Positions 7,639 to 16,331 of a stretch of 64,000 bases of DNA are shown one piece after another. The notes under the pieces are model-generated. The model made no database searches, was not told where the DNA came from, and saw nothing but the letters and a program-made list of their open reading frames with translations. The position numbers were made by a program, and so were the translations under genes. This DNA is from an uncultured candidate division WPS-2 bacterium (GTDB lineage: Bacteria; Vulcanimicrobiota; Vulcanimicrobiia; Vulcanimicrobiales; Vulcanimicrobiaceae), in assembly GCA_937927945.1 (NCBI GenBank), contig CALEYW010000088.1, positions 1 to 64,000 of the forward strand, written 5' to 3'. Within the stretch, counting starts at the first letter, position 1. Every line of letters starts with the position of its first letter.

Positions 7639-9140
7639 GGGCGCCGTCCGCTCGCGCGCAAGAACGGGAGCAGGACGCCGAGCGCGAGCGCCAAGCCGAT
7701 CGGCGCCGGACCGAGTGCGGCGTACGGGCCGGGCGCCGGCGCGCCGACGTCGCCGACGACGACGGCCGCGCCGCCGAGCTGCGTGCGCTGCGTCCAAGTG
7801 CCGTCGGGCGCGACGATCCCGCTGATTCCGGTCGCACCGGCGCGCAGCACCCAGCGTCCGGTCTCGACGGCGCGCACGGTCGCCGCCAGCGCGTGCTCGT
7901 AGGGAAACTCCGTCGTGCCGAACCAGGCGTCGTCGGTGGCGATCAGCAGCAGCGATGGGTTCTCGGCCAAGCGCTCGTGCGCGATGTCGCCGAAAAGTGA
8001 TTCCCAACAGATCAGCGGCGTCGCGCCGGCGAACGTTCGGATCCGATTCGTTCCCGGCGTGTAGATGCCGATCTGGTCGGCATACGGCAGCGCGCGCATC
8101 CAGGCCGGCCCCGGCACGTACTCGGCGAACGGAACGAGCTGCTCTTTCGCGTAGACGGCGCTCGCACCGCTCGCGGGCGATCCGCGTTCGCCGTGCGGAT
8201 CGTAGACGAAGATCGCGTTGGCGGTGCCGTTCGGCACCCGCGCCAGCGCGCCGACGAACAGCGTCGCGTCGAGATCGCGCGAAATCTTCGCGAAGCGCGT
8301 CGCGATGTCGTGCGTCTCCGGCCGCGGAGCGTTCAGCTCCGTCGTGATGACCGTTTCGGGCCACAGCACGAGCGACGGATGCTGCGCGGCGAGCGTCGCG
8401 GTCAGCGACGTGTAGCGTTCGACCGCGACGCGCAGTCCGTCCGGCGACATCTTGAGCGTCTGCGTGATGCCGCCTTGCACCGCGGCGACGCGGCGGGTCG
8501 GCGGTGCGTACCCTCGCGCGGGCCACAGCGCCCACGCGAGCGCCGCGCACGCGGCGATGCCGAGCCACGCGGCGAGCACCGTGCGGCTCCGGCGCGCATC
8601 GTGCGCGTCGAGCAGCCACCAGCCGAGCGTCGCGCCGAGCAGCGCGGTCGCGAAGGTGATCCCGTACACGCCGAGATACGCCGCGATCGGCCGCAGCGGC
8701 GAGTCGATCATCGCGACGCCGATCTGCTCGAGCGGCCCCCCCATCACGCCGGTCGAACGCACCAGTTCGGCAAGCGTGAACGCCGCCGCGGCGGCGACCG
8801 GCACGAAGCGCACGTCACAGCGGCGCGCGGCCTGCGACGTGACGAATGCGGCGAATGCGAACGCCGGCGCTTCGAGCAGTGCGGGACCGAGGTCCAAGAC
8901 CGGCGCGGCCCGGCCCAGCAGCGCGCCGGCGGTTTCACCGATCCATGTGAAGCCGAACGCGAAGAACACCAAACCGCTGGCAAAGCCGACGAGCGCGGCC
9001 GAGCGCGGCTCCAGCCTGCTCCACGATGCGATCAGTCCCGCGATTGCGAACGGCGCCAGCCACCACCAGCCGGTTAGCGGGAAGGCAAGGTGCAAACCGA
9101 ACGCGCACACCAATGCCACGACCGTCGACCGGGCGGTCAC
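7635..9140 (-). CDS. lnt: Apolipoprotein N-acyltransferase
   Basis: Transfers an acyl chain to the amino-terminal cysteine of lipoproteins in the inner membrane, completing triacylation. About 210 residues of membrane segments precede a nitrilase-type catalytic domain. The triad is present: Glu262 (LWPET), Lys332 (AKEQLVPFAEYVPG) and Cys378 (ICWES). The 501 residues are typical. Start is GTG 9140. Only 13 bases separate this start from that of the divergent lipoprotein gene, so each promoter must lie partly in the other's coding region. It heads a lnt-lptC-exported protein operon. Confidence 0.93.
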   Translation of the reverse strand: MTARSTVVALVCAFGLHLAFPLTGWWWLAPFAIAGLIASWSRLEPRSAALVGFASGLVFFAFGFTWIGETAGALLGRAAPVLDLGPALLEAPAFAFAAFVTSQAARRCDVRFVPVAAAAAFTLAELVRSTGVMGGPLEQIGVAMIDSPLRPIAAYLGVYGITFATALLGATLGWWLLDAHDARRSRTVLAAWLGIAACAALAWALWPARGYAPPTRRVAAVQGGITQTLKMSPDGLRVAVERYTSLTATLAAQHPSLVLWPETVITTELNAPRPETHDIATRFAKISRDLDATLFVGALARVPNGTANAIFVYDPHGERGSPASGASAVYAKEQLVPFAEYVPGPAWMRALPYADQIGIYTPGTNRIRTFAGATPLICWESLFGDIAHERLAENPSLLLIATDDAWFGTTEFPYEHALAATVRAVETGRWVLRAGATGISGIVAPDGTWTQRTQLGGAAVVVGDVGAPAPGPYAALGPAPIGLALALGVLLPFLRASGRRP

Positions 9141-9153
9141 AGAGGAGTACAGC

Positions 9154-9906
9154 GTGCGGCTTCGTTGGGCGGTAGTGGTGGCGGTGGTGATGGCGCTATC
9201 CGGGTGCGGGCATCAAGTGACGGGGCTGAGCAAGCCCAACGGCGGCAACGTCGTCGCGTCGGGTGAGACGCTGCTTCGGTTCGAGACGGCGACCGTGCCG
9301 GACTTCAACAACGTGAAGTATCTGATCGTGATCAACGCGACGGGGGACGGACAAGTGCCGACCGCACAGGGCTCCAACTCGAACTATCGCGAGTGGTCGT
9401 ACGCGTTCTTCGTCGGCGGCGGTCCGGGCTTCGTGAACACGCCCGACGTCGAGCAGTACTACCAGGACCCCTCCGCCGCAGGCGGGGTCAACCATCGACA
9501 GATTTTTCCCCCGACCGGGACGCTGACCTTCAGCCTGGTCAACGGCAACGGCAACGTCTTCGGATTCGACATTCGGTTCAACCGGTGCATTCTCGACTTT
9601 CCCTCGCCGGTCAACACCACGGGCAGCCCGACGCCGCCGCCGTCCCCGCATCCGGTGGGATCGTTGTGCCCCCCGTTCTTCTACATCGCCTCGCCGACGT
9701 GGACGATGAACATCTTCACCGTCGACAACACGATCACCGCGGTCGACTCGCTCGGCAACGGCCCGAGCGACACCTCGTATCCCGGCTTCACGCTCAACAC
9801 GGCCGGCATGATCGTCGACCAGTCCTATCACAAGCCGGCCGGCGTGACCACGCCGCAGGCCCCCGCCGCTCAGGTCACCGGCATCGAAGCCTGGAGCCAG
9901 CCGTAG
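9154..9906 (+). CDS. Lipoprotein, function unknown
   Basis: 250 residues. The signal peptide MRLRWAVVVAVVMALSGCG has the lipobox LSGC, so Cys18 should be lipidated. The mature part has two unusual low-complexity spots (SPTPPPSPHPVG) and beta-type sequence with pairs of cysteines (FNRCILDFP; GSLCPPFFY). No known domain is recognised. Start GTG 9154 follows GAGGAG-like bases at 9142-9147. It is divergent from lnt with 13 bases between the starts. Confidence 0.72.
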   Translation: MRLRWAVVVAVVMALSGCGHQVTGLSKPNGGNVVASGETLLRFETATVPDFNNVKYLIVINATGDGQVPTAQGSNSNYREWSYAFFVGGGPGFVNTPDVEQYYQDPSAAGGVNHRQIFPPTGTLTFSLVNGNGNVFGFDIRFNRCILDFPSPVNTTGSPTPPPSPHPVGSLCPPFFYIASPTWTMNIFTVDNTITAVDSLGNGPSDTSYPGFTLNTAGMIVDQSYHKPAGVTTPQAPAAQVTGIEAWSQP

Positions 9907-9917
9907 CGGTCGCGAAT

Positions 9918-10085
9918 CTATTCCGCGTCGCAGGGCGGATGGCCGCAGGGGCAGTTGGTCTCCATCTCTTCGTCGGTCGAGTCGCGCTCGCGGCAGACGT
10001 CGCTGCAATAGGCGGCATCCTCGACCGCGCCGGTGACCGTGCAATTGCACTCCGCGTATTCGCAGGGTTGGGTGTGGGTGCTCAT
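9918..10085 (-). CDS. Metallothionein-like Cys-rich protein
   Basis: 55 residues with eight cysteines: C8, C13, C15, C27, C31, C45, C47 and C52, plus the C-terminal CPCGHPPC. The arrangement (CxxxxCxC ... YCSDVC ... CPCGHPPC) parallels bacterial SmtA/BmtA metallothioneins that bind Zn or Cd through Cys and His. The start ATG at 10085 is preceded by AAGGGAGA at the proper distance. The gene lies 15 bases downstream of lptD on the same strand and may share its transcript. Metal preference cannot be read from sequence. Confidence 0.78.
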   Translation of the reverse strand: MSTHTQPCEYAECNCTVTGAVEDAAYCSDVCRERDSTDEEMETNCPCGHPPCDAE

Positions 10086-10100
10086 CGGTGATGATCTCCC

Positions 10101-12686
10101 TTACGGGTTGTACGACGTCGCGCCCTGAGTGAACGCCGCGTTCGAGAAATTTCCGGGGATGATCGAACTGAGCGATGGAGATTGGCCGATCCCGAAGTTG
10201 GCCGTCTGCGAGGGGAACGCCAGCAACGTCACCGTGAAGTAGACTTGCTTGAGATCTTCGTTGTAGGAAGCACGGAGTTCGTAGCAGTCGCCGACGATGT
10301 GCCGGTAGTAGATGTTCTTGCTCACCAGGCGCGCGTGGTTCTTCCAGTCGATGAAGGTCGCGATCTGCAGGTCGCTCTTGTACCCAAACGGCGTCGCGAT
10401 TTGCACGCTCGTCCGGTCGAACCCGAGGCCCGGACCCGGCTGGTAGCTGCCCGAGAGCAGCAGCGTCGAGCGTGACGACGGCCGCGACTGGAGCTGATAC
10501 CCGACGGCTTGCGCCCGGCGGTTGAAGAACGTCGTCGCCGTCAGCGAGAACGTGTACGTGTCACCGTTGAAGATGCGCAGCACGTCGTTCGCCTGCTTGA
10601 GGCCGCTGCTGAGCGGATCGAACGTGAAGGGCTGGGCGAGCGGCCCGTTCACGTGCGATTCGCTGTACGAGATCGTATTCTGGAGGTGGCCGAAGAGCGG
10701 CGTCGAGAGCGTCGCCTGCTGCGCGATCTGCGCCTTCTCGTCGCCCGTGCCATAGTAGTCTTGCTGGGCGGTCACCGTCGCGCTGAAATCGCTCGCCAGG
10801 AGGTGCGCTTGCGACGGACCGAACTGGAGCCGCGCTTCGCCGCGGCTGGTCGCGATGTTCGCCGCGGGGTCGTTGTAGAACCCGAGCGTGTACTGCGAGG
10901 TGATCGGAACCGCTCGGAAGTTCGGGAAGATCGGCGTGAGCGGCCGGATCTGGAGTTCGGGCTCCTTCTGCACGTTCGTCTGCAGCACCGAGTTGTACCG
11001 GTCGAAGATCAAGTTGTAGTCGTACGAACGGCCGATGAAATGCGTGAGCGTCTGGTAGTGCAGCGTGCTCGTGTTCTGCCCGGCCACGCCGTAGTACGTG
11101 CCCGACGTGCTGTTCGTGAACGAAACGGAGACGTCGTTCTGAAGCTGCTGCGAGAGCTGCAGGTGATCGGAGAAGCCGTAGTTGTTGGTGGCCGAGATCG
11201 AACCGGTCGACGTGCGCTGCAGGTTGTAGTTCTGACGATCGCCGCGCTCGTCGCCGTGGTCGAGTGCGGCGTTGAGCGTGTACTGCGCCGGCAGCGACGT
11301 CAGCGGCCCGTAGTTGGAGGTGTAGTTCACCGCGAGCGACCCGCGCGTGTTCTTGGAGAAGTTCTCCTGGTCTTGGAACGCCAAATTGTTGTTGGTCGTC
11401 TGCTGCAGCTTGTTCGCCTGGCGGAAGAAGTTGATGTCCGTCTGCCGCCGCCCGTCCTTGCGTTTGAGCGTGCCGACGTAGCCTAAGCCCAAGCCGATCT
11501 TCGTGTACTCCTCGATGCGGTAGTATCCGTAGTAGTACTGGCTCGGTGAGAAGCCGAGGCGCGCTTTCACCCAGAACCCTTCCGCCGCGTCGTAGCCGAT
11601 CAGCGGGATGAAGCCCGGGTTGCGGCGCGTGCCGACCTCGTCCCGGCGCAGCGAGATGACGACGACCGGCAAGTAGAGGATCGCCAGCGCGCCGAGGAAC
11701 AGCACGGCCGATTTCGCCACGGCTTTGTCGCCGGGATAGATGTCGAGCGTCTTCGACTCGATATGGTAGCCGCCGCGCGAGTTCTCGCACGTCGTGATGT
11801 TCGCGCGATCGACGTGCGTGACGCCCGCGCGGTCGGTGACCATCGTCGTGCCCTTGAAGTGCAGTTTGCCTTGCTCGACGCCTTGGGTCGACTCGCCGCG
11901 TCCATTGATCAGCGTCGCCTTCTGGGTGGCCGTGTCGAAGCGCACCGAGTCGGCGAACAGCGTCGTGTCGCCGGACGCGTTCTTGACGAACGGGTGGCCG
12001 GTGATGTCGATGTAGCGCTTGCCGTCGTAGTGGGCGTGGTCGCCGCCCAGGACGCCCTGCTGGTAGAGGATGGTGACGTGTCCGTCGAGGTCTTTCGGCT
12101 CGCCGGGCTTGTCGATGCCGCTGAGGTGGTCGCCGAGAATCGCGTAGTCGGTCGGCGAGAGCGTCTCGGCCGGCTGCGGCGACGCCGACGCCACCGGCGT
12201 CGGCGATCCGATGAGCCCGGCGCTGACGGTCGGTGCGGGGAGCGGCGAGCTCGACGGCGGCGCGGTGACCTGCTCGATCACCTGGCCCGGCGGCGAGGCC
12301 GACGGTCCGGGCGACGTCGACGACAAGGGGACCGGCGAGGGGCCCTTCGGCGTGGGGAGCGGCTGGGGAACGAGCACCTGCGGGCCGCCCGAGGTCGTCG
12401 GCGGCCCGACGAGCGGGCTCGGCGAAGGGCTCGGCGTGGGACTCGGCGTGTCGGTCGCGGAACCCGCCGGCGACGGCGACGGCGCGGCGGAGGCGCCGGC
12501 TTGCGCGATCTGCAGCACGCCGTGCTGCGCGCTCTGCTGCGCCGGGGCGCCCCCGCTGCACAGCTGGAGCATCGAGACGGCGCGCGCGCCGTCGTCGTCG
12601 GCTGCGGCGACCGGCGATGGAGTCGCGAGCAGCACCAGCGAAACGGCGATGCAGCTCACACCGGCGCGACGGAGAACCTCCCTCAC
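10101..12686 (-). CDS. lptD: LPS-assembly protein LptD-like
   Basis: 861 residues. A signal peptide (MREVLRRAGVSCIAVSLVLLA) is followed by about 150 residues of Pro/Ser/Thr-rich linker, an OstA-like domain (residues 190-310: DGHVTILYQQGVLGG, then GHPFVKNASGDTTLF), and a long beta-barrel half rich in alternating aromatic and polar residues. The barrel inserts LPS in the outer membrane. A hydrophobic stretch ALAILYLPVVVIS lies between the two parts, typical of LptD. Start GTG 12686 overlaps the upstream gene's stop by GTGA. The Pro/Ser linker is unusually long. Confidence 0.85.
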   Translation of the reverse strand: MREVLRRAGVSCIAVSLVLLATPSPVAAADDDGARAVSMLQLCSGGAPAQQSAQHGVLQIAQAGASAAPSPSPAGSATDTPSPTPSPSPSPLVGPPTTSGGPQVLVPQPLPTPKGPSPVPLSSTSPGPSASPPGQVIEQVTAPPSSSPLPAPTVSAGLIGSPTPVASASPQPAETLSPTDYAILGDHLSGIDKPGEPKDLDGHVTILYQQGVLGGDHAHYDGKRYIDITGHPFVKNASGDTTLFADSVRFDTATQKATLINGRGESTQGVEQGKLHFKGTTMVTDRAGVTHVDRANITTCENSRGGYHIESKTLDIYPGDKAVAKSAVLFLGALAILYLPVVVISLRRDEVGTRRNPGFIPLIGYDAAEGFWVKARLGFSPSQYYYGYYRIEEYTKIGLGLGYVGTLKRKDGRRQTDINFFRQANKLQQTTNNNLAFQDQENFSKNTRGSLAVNYTSNYGPLTSLPAQYTLNAALDHGDERGDRQNYNLQRTSTGSISATNNYGFSDHLQLSQQLQNDVSVSFTNSTSGTYYGVAGQNTSTLHYQTLTHFIGRSYDYNLIFDRYNSVLQTNVQKEPELQIRPLTPIFPNFRAVPITSQYTLGFYNDPAANIATSRGEARLQFGPSQAHLLASDFSATVTAQQDYYGTGDEKAQIAQQATLSTPLFGHLQNTISYSESHVNGPLAQPFTFDPLSSGLKQANDVLRIFNGDTYTFSLTATTFFNRRAQAVGYQLQSRPSSRSTLLLSGSYQPGPGLGFDRTSVQIATPFGYKSDLQIATFIDWKNHARLVSKNIYYRHIVGDCYELRASYNEDLKQVYFTVTLLAFPSQTANFGIGQSPSLSSIIPGNFSNAAFTQGATSYNP

Positions 12687-13774
12687 CGGTCTTCGCGCCA
12701 GATCATGTACGCGCCGGCAGAGGCCATGATGATGTTCGGGAGCCAGGCTGCGAGATACGGATCGAGCGAGCCGTTGCGGCCGAATGCGCCGGCCACGGCG
12801 ACGATCGCGTAGTAGACGAACAGCACGACGACCGAGAGCACGATACCGAGCGTGCGGCCCTTTTTGCCGAAGCGCACCGCCAGCGGCACGGCGATGATCA
12901 CGGCGATGAATGAAGCGAACGGATACGCGTACTTCGAGCCGAGCGTGAGCTCGCGCCCGGCGAGGTCGGTGCCGCCTTGCCCGGTCTGTTTGCGGAACTT
13001 GATGTCCTGCGCGAGGCGCTTCGTATCCATCGTGTACGTATCGTTGAACGAACTGCTCAGAAAATTCTGGCCGTTGTCGCCCATCGGAAGTGAAAGGCGT
13101 ATTTCTTTCGCTTCGACGTCGACTGCGCCGATCTGCCCGTCTGCCTTGATCTGCGTGCGAACCGCATGGTCGAGCACGATCTCGGTCCCGTCGATGCGGG
13201 CCGATTTGGCCGTGAGGATCTGTTGGAACGGCGACGTGCGATCCGGCTCATAGATCATGATGTTCTGCATGGTCTTGCCGTCGGGAGCAACGGACTGGAT
13301 GTAGAACGTGTAGCCGGTCGAGGGGTCGGAGCGGAAGATGTTCGGCTCGATCGGCAGCGTCTGCGACTTGTAGAGAATCTGATAGAAGCTCCGGGTCGAG
13401 AGATCGGTCGCAACCGGGGCGACGTGCTCGTTCACGAGGAACGACGCAAGCGCGACGAGCGCGCCGGCGACGATCGGCAGACGAATGATCCTGGTGAACG
13501 ACACGCCCGAGGTGCGCAGCGCGTTGATCTCGTTGTCGGCCATGAGCCGCCCGAAGCCGAGCAGCGTGCCGAAGAGACAGGCGAACGGAAAGGCCAGCGG
13601 CGTCGCTTGCGGGATGCGGAACACGAGGAAACGCAGCACGAGGAAAATCGGCGCGCCCTTGTTGACGATGTAGTCGGCCGCAAGCACGAAGATGTTCGCG
13701 AACCAAAACAAAAAGAAGGCCGCCAGGGCGAACGCGAACGGTCCCGCCAGCTCGCGCAGCAGGTACGCGTCCAT
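12683..13774 (-). CDS. LptF/LptG-type permease
   Basis: Inner-membrane subunit of the LPS extraction ABC transporter (YjgP/YjgQ family). Membrane segments are near the N-terminus (AFALAAFFLFWFANIFVLA) and at the C-terminus (FASFIAVIIAVPLAV; VLSVVVLFVYYAIVAV) with a periplasmic beta-rich middle. I start at ATG 13774 (MDAYLLRELAGPF), the family's usual beginning; the frame is open to ATG 13846, which would add 24 residues. Only one permease gene is in the window, so whether it acts as LptF, LptG or a homodimer is open. It precedes lptD with a GTGA overlap. Confidence 0.85.
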   Translation of the reverse strand: MDAYLLRELAGPFAFALAAFFLFWFANIFVLAADYIVNKGAPIFLVLRFLVFRIPQATPLAFPFACLFGTLLGFGRLMADNEINALRTSGVSFTRIIRLPIVAGALVALASFLVNEHVAPVATDLSTRSFYQILYKSQTLPIEPNIFRSDPSTGYTFYIQSVAPDGKTMQNIMIYEPDRTSPFQQILTAKSARIDGTEIVLDHAVRTQIKADGQIGAVDVEAKEIRLSLPMGDNGQNFLSSSFNDTYTMDTKRLAQDIKFRKQTGQGGTDLAGRELTLGSKYAYPFASFIAVIIAVPLAVRFGKKGRTLGIVLSVVVLFVYYAIVAVAGAFGRNGSLDPYLAAWLPNIIMASAGAYMIWREDR

Positions 13775-13851
13775 GATCGGCAAGCCGACCTTCGGCGGTG
13801 CAGCACGGGCATACACCGGTGTGCGCACCCCGGGGAACGAGGCCATTCCCT

Positions 13852-14358
13852 TTATCGGATGCCGGCGACGACGCGGTCGACGTAGGCACGGGTCTCCGCG
13901 TACGGCGGGATCCCGTGCGCCGCGTCGACGGCCCCAGGACCGGCGTTGTACGCGGCGACCGCGAGGCGGACGTTTCCTTTATACCGGTGCAGCAGATCGT
14001 GCAGGTACCGCGTCCCGGCGTCCACGTTCTGATACGGATCGAACGCGTTGCTTATGCGGTACATCGCCGCCGTGCCGGGCATGAGCTGCATCAGTCCCTG
14101 CGCGCCGACCCGCGAGACGGCGTTCGGGTCGCCGTGCGACTCCGCTTCGATCACCGAGAAGATCAGCTTCGAATCGACGGCGTTGGTCGACGAAGCGCTG
14201 CGCACGAGGGCATTCAGACGATCCGAGGGCATCGAGTGGAAGCCGCCGGGCAGCATGCCGCCGCCGCTGCATCCTGAAAGGAAGGCGAAAGCTAGGGCCG
14301 CCGAGGTCAAGAGATCGCGCGCGGACACGGTAGGGCTCCGTTTCGCCGCCTCCGGCAC
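13852..14358 (-). CDS. Lytic transglycosylase lipoprotein (SLT domain)
   Basis: 168 residues. The signal ends in the lipobox FLSGC (Cys30), predicting a lipid-anchored enzyme. The SLT core is clear: FSVIEAESHGDPNAVS with the catalytic Glu73 in the ES pair, GAQGLMQLMPGTA, and the C-terminal AVAAYNAGPGAV. It cleaves glycan strands with formation of 1,6-anhydro-muramic acid. It is the first gene of an SLT-lptF/G-lptD-metallothionein run and is divergent from the dcw cluster. Confidence 0.88.
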   Translation of the reverse strand: MPEAAKRSPTVSARDLLTSAALAFAFLSGCSGGGMLPGGFHSMPSDRLNALVRSASSTNAVDSKLIFSVIEAESHGDPNAVSRVGAQGLMQLMPGTAAMYRISNAFDPYQNVDAGTRYLHDLLHRYKGNVRLAVAAYNAGPGAVDAAHGIPPYAETRAYVDRVVAGIR

Positions 14359-14416
14359 CCGGCCTTGTGGACGCGCGAGGTCAACGTACAGTCCTCATCA
14401 TTGCGGGCGCTCCTGG

Positions 14417-14445
14417 TTGCCGTGCGGCAATCGGTGGGATATAGT
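14417..14445 (+). promoter_or_regulatory. Sigma-70 type promoter of the dcw cluster
   Basis: TTGCCG at 14417-14422 and TATAGT at 14440-14445 are separated by exactly 17 bases. Predicted transcription starts near 14452, leaving a leader of about 34 bases to the mraZ start. The -10 box overlaps the first two MraZ repeats, so MraZ binding would block RNA polymerase. It is the only good promoter seen before the long run of overlapping genes to ddl. Confidence 0.6.
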
Positions 14446-14479
14446 GGGTCCAGGTGGACCAAAATGGAGCGTAGTGGAG
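14435..14479 (+). promoter_or_regulatory. Five MraZ-type operator repeats
   Basis: TGG(G/A) occurs at 14435, 14445, 14455, 14465 and 14475, an exact 10-base period, i.e. on one face of the helix. MraZ proteins are known to bind tandem GTG(G/T)-type repeats of this spacing before their own operons. The repeats run from the -10 box through the leader to the mraZ ribosome binding site (GGAGA, 14476-14480). Confidence 0.7.
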
Positions 14480-14485
14480 ATCGCT

Positions 14486-14926
14486 GTGGCTGATCGCCCG
14501 CTGTTTACGGGCTCGGTGGACCATAGCCTTGACGACAAGGGTCGCTTGGTCGTACCCGCACGCTTCCGCGAGCGCCTCGGCGCGGGGTTCTTCCTCACCA
14601 TCTCCGACCCTGATCCATGCTTGGCGCTGTACCCGGCCCCGACATGGGCAGAGGTGTGCGCCCGTATCGAAGCCGCGCCGGTCAAGGATGCGCGCTACCG
14701 CGCCTTCGTCCGCCACCTCTTCGCCCATACGGAAGAGCTCAGCTGCGACGCGCAAGGGCGGCTGGTGATTCCGGCCTCCCTTCGCGGGTGGGCCGGGATC
14801 GAAAAGGACGTCGTCTCGATCGGCTCGCTGAGCCGGGTCGAGATCTGGGCCCACGACCGCTACGACCGCCACCTCGCGGAACGCGGCGACCTCCCCGACT
14901 ACGCCTCGGAGCTGGGGCTGTTTTAG
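14486..14926 (+). CDS. mraZ: Transcriptional regulator MraZ
   Basis: 146 residues with two AbrB-like halves, each carrying the family signature: DDKGRLVVPARFRE (residues 15-28) and DAQGRLVIPASLR (about 88-100). MraZ forms a ring and represses its own dcw operon in other bacteria. Start GTG 14486 lies 6 bases after GGAG; GTG 14474 in the same frame (adding MEIA) is possible. It is followed directly, with no spacing, by rsmH. Confidence 0.93.
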   Translation: MADRPLFTGSVDHSLDDKGRLVVPARFRERLGAGFFLTISDPDPCLALYPAPTWAEVCARIEAAPVKDARYRAFVRHLFAHTEELSCDAQGRLVIPASLRGWAGIEKDVVSIGSLSRVEIWAHDRYDRHLAERGDLPDYASELGLF

Positions 14927-15892
14927 ATGCTCGCTTTCGAGATGACGATGCAGGCGCGGCACTCGGGGAATCAAGCGATGCCCCCTTTCGTGTTGCCGGC
15001 CGCGGCCCGGGGGGCCGTTGAACCCGTGCACCACGTTCCGGTTCTCGCCGAAGAGGCTGTGGCGGCGCTGGCGGTGCGAGCCGATGGGACGTACGTCGAC
15101 GCGACTTTCGGTGCGGGCGGGCACTCTGCGCTGATCTTGGATGTTTTGGGGACGGCGGGGCGGCTGGTGGCGTTCGATGTGGACCCCTCGGCGGGCACAC
15201 GAGCCCCGGTCGACCCGCGCTTCACCCTCGTGCACGCGAACTTTCGCGAGCTCGCGGAGCGGCTCGACGAGCTGGGGATTGCGGCGGTTGACGGCGTGCT
15301 CTTCGACTTGGGCGTGAGCTCGATGCAGCTCGATGAGGGCGAGCGCGGCTTTTCGTTCCGCTCGCCGGCGCCGCTCGACATGCGGATGGATTCGACGCGC
15401 GGCCTCACCGCTGCCGAATGGCTCGACGCGCACGACGAACGGGAGATCGCCGACGCGATCTACGAGTACGGCGAAGAGCGCGCGTCGCGCCGCATCGCGC
15501 GCGCCATCGTGGCGCTGCGCGACGCCGGCACGCCGGTTCGCGACACCGTCGACTTGGCCGGCGTGGTCGCGCGCGCGGTGCGCAGCCACGGCAAGATCCA
15601 CCCGGCAACGCGTACTTTCCAAGCGCTGCGTATCGTCGTCAACGACGAGCTCGGTGCGCTGCGTGACGGACTCTCCGCCGCGCTCGATCGAACCGTACCC
15701 GGCGGGCGGGTCGCCGCGATCAGCTTTCACTCGCTCGAGGACCGCATCGTGAAGCATACCTTCCGCGAAGACCCGCGCGCGCACGTCGTGACGCGCAAGC
15801 CGATCGTTGCCCAAGCCGGCGAGCTGGCGGCGAACCCGCGCTCGCGCAGCGCAAAGCTGCGGGTGGCCGAACGGGCCGAGGTGGAATCGTGA
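14927..15892 (+). CDS. rsmH: 16S rRNA (cytosine1402-N4)-methyltransferase
   Basis: Methylates C1402 of 16S rRNA with S-adenosylmethionine. The SAM-binding DATFGAGGHS is at residues 58-67, with the family motifs GVLFDLGVSSMQLD, ARTF-like ATRTFQALRI and VISFHSLED-like AISFHSLEDRIVK. The 321 residues include about 30 extra at the N-terminus before HHVPVL, so a later ATG (such as 14978, MPPFVLP) may be the true start. Overlaps ftsL by GTGA. Confidence 0.92.
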   Translation: MLAFEMTMQARHSGNQAMPPFVLPAAARGAVEPVHHVPVLAEEAVAALAVRADGTYVDATFGAGGHSALILDVLGTAGRLVAFDVDPSAGTRAPVDPRFTLVHANFRELAERLDELGIAAVDGVLFDLGVSSMQLDEGERGFSFRSPAPLDMRMDSTRGLTAAEWLDAHDEREIADAIYEYGEERASRRIARAIVALRDAGTPVRDTVDLAGVVARAVRSHGKIHPATRTFQALRIVVNDELGALRDGLSAALDRTVPGGRVAAISFHSLEDRIVKHTFREDPRAHVVTRKPIVAQAGELAANPRSRSAKLRVAERAEVES

Positions 15893-16311
15893 TCGCGCAG
15901 CCGCGGATCGCGGCGCCGCCGCGTCACGTCGAGCGCGTCCGCGCGGCGACGGTTCGCCGCGTGCGGCGCACCCGCCGGCGCGTCCATCGTCCCGTCTTCG
16001 CGGTGATCAGCCTGGCCGTGCTGCTGCTGGTGATGGCGCTCGGATACGTCACCGGCACGTCGAACATCACCTCGCTGAACTACGCGGTCTCGCGCAGCGC
16101 GCACGAACGTGCGACGCTCATCGAGGAGACGCAGCGGCTCGACGATCGCATCGCGCGCCTGAAGTCCCCGGAGCGGCTGGCCCAGCTCGCGACGCAGTTG
16201 AAGATGTCCGATCCGCACGTCTACGCGGTCGTCCCAGTCCCCGAACCGAAGGCGCAGCCCAAAGCGCAAGGGATCGCGTTCTTCGGCTGGATCGCTCGTC
16301 ACGATCCGTGA
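15889..16311 (+). CDS. ftsL: FtsL-like division protein
   Basis: 140 residues with the FtsL layout: basic cytoplasmic N-terminus (many Arg, residues 15-35), one membrane segment (FAVISLAVLLLVMALGYV), then a short coiled-coil region (RATLIEETQRLDDRIARLKSPERLAQLATQLKM shortened here to its heptad core). Sequence identity of FtsL is always low; the assignment rests on topology and place between rsmH and ftsI. It would join FtsB/FtsQ in the divisome. Start GTG overlaps the rsmH stop by four bases. Confidence 0.75.
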   Translation: MIAQPRIAAPPRHVERVRAATVRRVRRTRRRVHRPVFAVISLAVLLLVMALGYVTGTSNITSLNYAVSRSAHERATLIEETQRLDDRIARLKSPERLAQLATQLKMSDPHVYAVVPVPEPKAQPKAQGIAFFGWIARHDP

Positions 16312-16331
16312 CATGATGGGAGCCCGCTGAC

